64,000 bases of DNA. Source: Halovenus sp037080055. Lineage in GTDB: Archaea; Halobacteriota; Halobacteria; Halobacteriales; Haloarculaceae. The translations under genes were made by a program, and so were the position numbers. Below the pieces are notes generated by a model, which made no database searches, was not told the origin of the DNA, and saw only the letters and a program-made list of their open reading frames with translations. Every line of letters starts with the position of its first letter. Within the stretch, counting starts at the first letter, position 1. This document shows, in pieces, positions 60,588 through 64,000 of the stretch. Location: assembly GCF_037080055.1 (NCBI RefSeq), contig NZ_JBAOJI010000005.1:186001-250000 (forward strand), in the 5' to 3' direction.

Positions 60588-60649
60588 TTTCCACCTTCGC
60601 CAGGCCTACTAGTAGATCCTCGTCGGATAGTGTTCCGGGCGTACACTTT
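60588..60649. repeat. direct repeat copy C
   Basis: This copy has the CTACTAGTAG palindrome (60606-60615) and the TGTTCCGGGCGTACA core. It shares a 32-bp identical segment with copy D (60608-60639 and 61189-61220) and aligns over 62 bp with copy B. It lies just downstream of the short ORF that ends at 60654. Confidence 0.85.
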
Positions 60650-60653
60650 CGAA

Positions 60654-60752
60654 CTACCGCAGATACATCTCCAGTGAGTCTACGACGCGATCCACGAATT
60701 CATCACTAACTCGGCCCTGCCACGCGACGACATCGCCGCGTTCCGGCTCCAT
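60654..60752 (-). CDS. 32-residue ORF after the winged-helix gene, possibly a truncated toxin
   Basis: The ATG at 60752 lies 3 bp after the winged-helix stop. The product starts MEPERGDVVAWQGRVSDEF and ends VDSLEMYLR four bases from repeat C. The RGDVV start recalls MazF/PemK-like toxins, which often follow a small DNA-binding partner, but the protein is far too short. It could be a remnant cut by a recombination at repeat C, or a genuine micropeptide. Confidence 0.35.
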   Translation of the reverse strand: MEPERGDVVAWQGRVSDEFVDRVVDSLEMYLR

Positions 60753-60755
60753 CGA

Positions 60756-61130
60756 TCACTCGTCCTCGCTCGAATTCTGTTCGCTCGGATGCGGCTGGTC
60801 GGGTGCGACAGCGTCCCAACGCTCCGACTCGATTCCACCGTCGGCTTCGTCGATCTGTTCGCTCACGTCGTGTAGATCGTACGCTGCGGCGACCCGTTGT
60901 TCGTCCTCGGTGATTGCCCAGTACTGCCCTCGATGGCGGACGAGATCACGCTCTTTCAATCGCGTGAGCGCGGTGCCGACCGTGTTCGGGTTCTCGTCGA
61001 TGGCAGTAGCTATCTCCGACCGAGCAAACGCCGCGTCTTGGTGCGTGTGGAGGTACGTAATCACCTGTTCGGGTACGCTCGGCCCCTCCGGCAAGTTCCC
61101 CGATTCGAACTCGTCAATACTCACGGGCAT
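60756..61130 (-). CDS. winged-helix (MarR-like) protein in a repeat-bounded module
   Basis: The 124-residue protein has a winged helix at about residues 18-70: PEQVITYLHTHQDAAFARSE, TAIDENPNTVGTALTRLKER (helix-turn-helix) and LVRHRGQYWAI (wing). The acidic C-terminal tail (SEQNSSEDE) could contact a partner. It is followed by the 32-codon ORF and flanked by repeats C and D, in the same orientation as the DUF433/DUF5615 pair within A/B. An antitoxin role is possible. Confidence 0.75.
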   Translation of the reverse strand: MPVSIDEFESGNLPEGPSVPEQVITYLHTHQDAAFARSEIATAIDENPNTVGTALTRLKERDLVRHRGQYWAITEDEQRVAAAYDLHDVSEQIDEADGGIESERWDAVAPDQPHPSEQNSSEDE

Positions 61131-61187
61131 ACTGTGAAATTGGCGTGCTTACGTAATGAATATACTGCCGTACTTTGAGTGCGGATC

Positions 61188-61220
61188 CACTAGTAGATCC
61201 TCGTCGGATAGTGTTCCGGG
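61188..61220. repeat. direct repeat copy D (truncated core)
   Basis: This copy has the ACTAGTAGATCC and GTCGGATAGTGTTCCGGG segments, identical to copy C for 32 bp, and then diverges before the GCGTACA end of the core. An extra GGATCC makes a larger palindrome around ACTAGT. It lies upstream of the winged-helix gene. Confidence 0.8.
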
Positions 61221-61359
61221 TGACAGTCCTTTTCGTCACCAGCGACCGCTCTCGGAGATATTCGGCAGTAGTTTCTCCCGCCGGCCGCTTCTCCTAACGA
61301 GTGTATGGCCCCAGCACAGCCGCGACCAGCGATGGAATCGACTGTTTGCCCACAATAAC

Positions 61360-61734
61360 ATGCCAAAGACAACATTCGACACAGAACGAATTTTCGACGA
61401 CGAGCAGTTTGCAACATCGGGCATCTTCGACAGCGACCGGATGAAAGTCGTCTGTGGCTACTTCGAGCCTGGGCAGTTCATCCCAGTCCACGCGCCGTCG
61501 AGCGACGTGATGATTCACATCAAGTCCGGAACCGGCATCGTTCGTGAAGGCTCGACCGACCACGAGGTTTCACCGGGCGACATCGTCGTCGTCCCGGCCG
61601 AGACTGATCGTGGAATCAAAGCCGACGACGATACTCGGCTCGAAGCCCTGCTCGTGACGGCTCCGCCGCCGACCGACGAAGAACACGCCCCGGTCCGCAA
61701 AGGCCTCAAAAACGACGAGTTCGACCCGCAGTAA
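61360..61734 (+). CDS. cupin-domain protein
   Basis: The ATG at 61360 (MPKTTFDTERIF) gives 124 residues. A single cupin barrel is visible: GYFEPGQFIPVHAPSSDVMI (motif 1 region with His), SGTGIVREGSTDHEVSPGDI and VVVPAETDRGIKAD. Only one of the two His of motif 1 is present, so the metal site is probably incomplete. The enzyme role is unknown; it could be a small-molecule-binding protein. It ends one base before the stop of the convergent nucS. Confidence 0.82.
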   Translation: MPKTTFDTERIFDDEQFATSGIFDSDRMKVVCGYFEPGQFIPVHAPSSDVMIHIKSGTGIVREGSTDHEVSPGDIVVVPAETDRGIKADDDTRLEALLVTAPPPTDEEHAPVRKGLKNDEFDPQ

Positions 61735-62466
61735 TTACTCCGGCGTCGGTGAGACTGAGACGAACTCCAGTCCGCGCCGTTCGAGGAGGTTGTGCGCTCT
61801 GTCTGTGACAGAGGGTGCGACGAGAATCCCCCGGACGGTCCGCCCGGCGTGTAGGTCGGATTCCAGTGCCTCGACGTACCGATTCAGTTGACTCACCGCG
61901 TCGGGGCCGACCCGACGGCGCTTCAGTTCGACCACAACCGCGTTGTCGTCGCTGTCGGTCCCGTAGATGTCCACTGCGCCCGCCGAGGTGTCGCGTTCGG
62001 TCGCTCGCGGCTCGAACCCCTCCTCGACCAGTTCGGGTCGGTCGAGAATCCGATCACGCAGGTCGGCCTCGGTGCCCAACACGGTCACGTCGCTGTCGCC
62101 GGTCCCATCATAGACGACCACCTGATCGACTCGCTCGAAGGCGACCAGCAGCCGTTCGTCCGGGTTCGTGCGAACGCTCTCGACGAGCAACTCACCGTCG
62201 TCTAGCCGCCCCTCGTGGGTACAGCCCGGCGGCTGCCAGTTCACGGGCTGTTGGCCGCTGTCGGTGTGGACGAGGATCGTCCCGTCAGGTTTGAGAACGA
62301 CGAGTCTGTTGCCCGCATCGAGCGAACTCGCTGCCCGGCCGTCGTACTCGACGCGGCACCGACCGAACAGCGTGATCAACCGCTCCCCGGCGATTCCGCT
62401 TTCGAGCAGATCGAGTGCTTCGCTGACCGTCGGTGCGCTGTGGGCCTGCAATCCCTGCTCGGTCAC
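61735..62466 (-). CDS. nucS: mismatch endonuclease NucS/EndoMS
   Basis: NucS cuts DNA at mismatches and is the archaeal and actinobacterial counterpart of MutS/L-type repair. The 243-residue protein has the DNA-binding N-terminal domain (RLITLFGRCRVEYDGRAASS, VVLKPDGTILVH, PVNWQPPG) and a RecB-like nuclease domain: GAVDIYGTD with D166, VVVELKRRR with E180 and K182, and QLNRYVEAL with Q193. The start is the GTG at 62466; an N-terminal extension of about 25 residues relative to bacterial NucS is normal in haloarchaea. Confidence 0.93.
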   Translation of the reverse strand: MTEQGLQAHSAPTVSEALDLLESGIAGERLITLFGRCRVEYDGRAASSLDAGNRLVVLKPDGTILVHTDSGQQPVNWQPPGCTHEGRLDDGELLVESVRTNPDERLLVAFERVDQVVVYDGTGDSDVTVLGTEADLRDRILDRPELVEEGFEPRATERDTSAGAVDIYGTDSDDNAVVVELKRRRVGPDAVSQLNRYVEALESDLHAGRTVRGILVAPSVTDRAHNLLERRGLEFVSVSPTPE

Positions 62467-62514
62467 AGTCCCAGATCCGGCGCGGATCTACATGTGGCTG
62501 GCGATTTCCCCGAC

Positions 62515-63024
62515 CTACTCTGACCCCCACAAGCGTTCGGACGCCGACGCCGAGAGATATCGCTCGCGAGCACCACCGACGCACAACAAGGACTGCTGGG
62601 CATCTCTTCGGCTCTTCGCTCCCCTCTCGATCGCGTCCCCGAGTCGCTCTTTCTCTCGGCGAATCTGGTCTCTGAGCCGTGTCAGTTCGCTCTGTGATTC
62701 GACGCGGAGCAGTACACCACAGGAAATGTCCGTCTCATCGCCCTCTGTAGTCGGAATACCGGTCCAGACCGGGAGATAGCTGCTCACGCCGTCCGGGTAA
62801 CAGCGGAGACAGAGGTCGAGTTGGAGATAATCCAGTTCGTCGACGATATCGGGCCAGCAATTTCTGCCACACCGGCGCCACTGGTCGTCGCCAGCGGCGT
62901 CTTTTCTCGGACACTCTCCACGCGCCGCGGCATTGACGAGTCGCTCTGACTCGGTCCACTGCGTCCGGAAGAGATCGTAGTGGCCTTTCTTGTCGTGACA
63001 GGCCGCGAGCGCACGCTCACCCAC
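62515..63024 (-). CDS. conserved haloarchaeal protein, possibly DUF6735-like
   Basis: The 169-residue protein starts at the GTG at 63024 (MGERALAACHDKKGHYDLF). It contains several Cys (CPRKD, CGRNC, CLRC), a Trp-rich middle and a basic helical end (ELTRLRDQIRREKERLGDAI). The N-terminus recalls a family of small uncharacterised haloarchaeal proteins. It follows the nucS start by about 48 bp on the same strand, upstream of it, so the two could be one transcript. The function is unknown. Confidence 0.6.
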   Translation of the reverse strand: MGERALAACHDKKGHYDLFRTQWTESERLVNAAARGECPRKDAAGDDQWRRCGRNCWPDIVDELDYLQLDLCLRCYPDGVSSYLPVWTGIPTTEGDETDISCGVLLRVESQSELTRLRDQIRREKERLGDAIERGAKSRRDAQQSLLCVGGARERYLSASASERLWGSE

Positions 63025-63093
63025 GTCGGTCCCCTCTGTTGTCGACCATCGGAGTGAGGTGGTCCAGTGCTGGTAGAAAAAGCCTCGGGTGGG

Positions 63094-63264
63094 TTATCGC
63101 GGTCGCTTGCCGGCTCCGAATAGCCGTAGAACGACCACGACGAGCAGTACGAACGGCAGTACCGGGAGAAAGAGCAGACCGATCAGGATCGCAATCGTCC
63201 AACCGATAACGCCCATCCCGCCTTTGCTGCCGTACTCGCGCTGTGGAGTGACGGTATCTGTCAT
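63094..63264 (-). CDS. small membrane protein (DUF7535-like)
   Basis: The ATG at 63264 gives 56 residues: a polar N-terminus, then two hydrophobic helices in MGVIGWTIAILIGLLFLPVL and PFVLLVVVVLRLF, and a basic end, GAGKRPR. The GVIGW start of the first helix is typical of a small uncharacterised haloarchaeal family. No function is known. Confidence 0.6.
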   Translation of the reverse strand: MTDTVTPQREYGSKGGMGVIGWTIAILIGLLFLPVLPFVLLVVVVLRLFGAGKRPR

Positions 63265-63366
63265 ACCAGCCCGTACCACCCCCCGTCCAAAGAGGGTATC
63301 GACTCTCCGTCCCTGCCGAAGTATTTACTGTTCCCCACATAGAAGTGAACGATACTCGAATAGGGC

Positions 63367-64000
63367 ATGGGTACGATAATTGACCTCACCGACGGGCAGG
63401 ACCACAAAATCCTCCAGACGACGGAAGCCGACGGGCTGTTCGGCGGGACGTATCTCGACGGTCAGCCGCTCGGCCAGTATCTCGACGGGAACGAGCAGCC
63501 GAAATACGTGCTTCGGAACAAGAAATCCGGCGTGACGATCGAAGGCGACGACGAGCGCTCGCTCGAACCCGACAGCCAGTTTCAGGCGTTCGCGCTCGTG
63601 ACCGACCTCCGGATCATCTTCGTCGTCGGCAAACAGGGCGGCGACGATTCGCTGACGCTCCGACTCCCCGACATCGTCGAGGTGAGCACCGAGAGTGGGT
63701 TGCGAAAGAGTTCGCTCTCGATCGAGACGCTGACCGACGAGGTGTGGCTGTTTCCGTGTTCAGGTGATCCGACGGCAGTCAGACAGTATCTCGAAGAGGC
63801 TGCACAGATCTGGGCGAACGCCGCCCGATTGCTCGACGATCTGGAGGAGGCGCTGGGTGTCGCAGAGCAGGAGCTGGCAGCCGACAACCCCGACGCCGCT
63901 CGCGAGCACCTCGACGGTGCCAGAGAGACCATCGAGACGGCGATCCACCGGATCGCTGAGGTCGGACCGGCGGCCCGGACACAGATCAGCGACCGTGCCG
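63367..64000 (+). CDS. PH-like domain protein, C-terminal part outside the window
   Basis: The frame starts at the ATG at 63367 and is open to the right edge (211 residues seen). The first part has YLDGQPLGQYLDGNEQPKYV, then KKSGVTIEGDD and FALVTDLRIIFVVGKQ with LPDIVEVSTESG, the pattern of bacterial PH-like (bPH) domains that bind membranes or proteins. From about residue 140 it turns into an acidic helical region (LLDDLEEALGVAEQELAAD). The remainder and function are not visible. Confidence 0.7.
   Translation, partial: MGTIIDLTDGQDHKILQTTEADGLFGGTYLDGQPLGQYLDGNEQPKYVLRNKKSGVTIEGDDERSLEPDSQFQAFALVTDLRIIFVVGKQGGDDSLTLRLPDIVEVSTESGLRKSSLSIETLTDEVWLFPCSGDPTAVRQYLEEAAQIWANAARLLDDLEEALGVAEQELAADNPDAAREHLDGARETIETAIHRIAEVGPAARTQISDRA

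Noticed and set aside
1..64000. CRISPR array
   Set aside because: No series of identical 24-37 bp repeats with regular unique spacers; the four direct repeats at 57.6-61.2 kb are unevenly spaced and flank genes.

Overview
The window comes from an extremely halophilic archaeon (class Halobacteria). The evidence is the acidic proteins, the GC-rich coding sequence with AT-rich archaeal TATA boxes close to start codons, twin-arginine signal peptides on nearly all exported proteins, a sensory rhodopsin I/HtrI pair, Bat/HTH-10 and HalX regulators, and halophile-type RadB, NucS, NRDE and archaeal CoaD. I recognised no rRNA, tRNA, CRISPR array, complete transposase or replication origin. I do not name a genus.

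Layout. 0-1.4 kb: start of an RND/MMPL exporter divergent from a TetR regulator, with three operator-like sites between them. 1.6-5.05 kb: nadA-nadB-nadC, a complete aspartate-to-NaMN operon joined by ATGA overlaps. 5.2-7.5 kb: htrI and sopI (phototaxis). 7.5-20 kb: hisS, a lipoprotein, a large Bat-type GAF/PAS regulator, an NAD kinase-phosphatase fusion, a CBS protein, a MinD-like ATPase, a zinc-ribbon protein, type I IPP isomerase and the Lhr helicase.

20-26.8 kb is an accessory island of more AT-rich sequence. It holds three small 3-TM proteins of what looks like one family, a PAS histidine kinase, a winged-helix regulator, a halocyanin-like copper protein with a His/Glu repeat, and a chimera of half a radical SAM enzyme fused to half a ferrochelatase.

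26.8-57 kb is mostly chromosomal core: NAD(P)HX repair, a methyltransferase, a RimK-like ligase, a three-gene block of very large exported proteins (a metzincin-like protease with calcium-loop repeats, a von Willebrand A protein, a 1362-residue propeller protein), RadB, an SDR, CutA, membrane proteins, a fumarylacetoacetase/cyclase pair joined by a 20-codon ORF, NRDE, TyrA, an Rsm22-type methyltransferase, SurE, Asd, CoaD, a geranylgeranyl-reductase-like flavoprotein and a HalX response regulator.

57.3-61.3 kb is a second accessory region. It begins with a dense cluster of short hairpins, three of them with the same TGAC loop, and is divided by four copies of a direct repeat (A-D). Repeats A/B bracket a DUF433/DUF5615 toxin-antitoxin-like pair. 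Repeats C/D bracket a winged-helix gene with a 32-residue downstream ORF. Both modules have the same orientation, so the region looks like cassettes. 61.3-64 kb returns to ordinary genes: cupin, NucS/EndoMS, small conserved proteins and a truncated PH-like protein.

The most unusual items are the radical SAM-ferrochelatase chimera, the repeat-delimited cassettes, the hairpin cluster, and several enzymes with a replaced catalytic residue (IPP isomerase Cys to Ala, SDR Lys to Asn, redoxin Cys to Asp, metzincin third ligand Asn).
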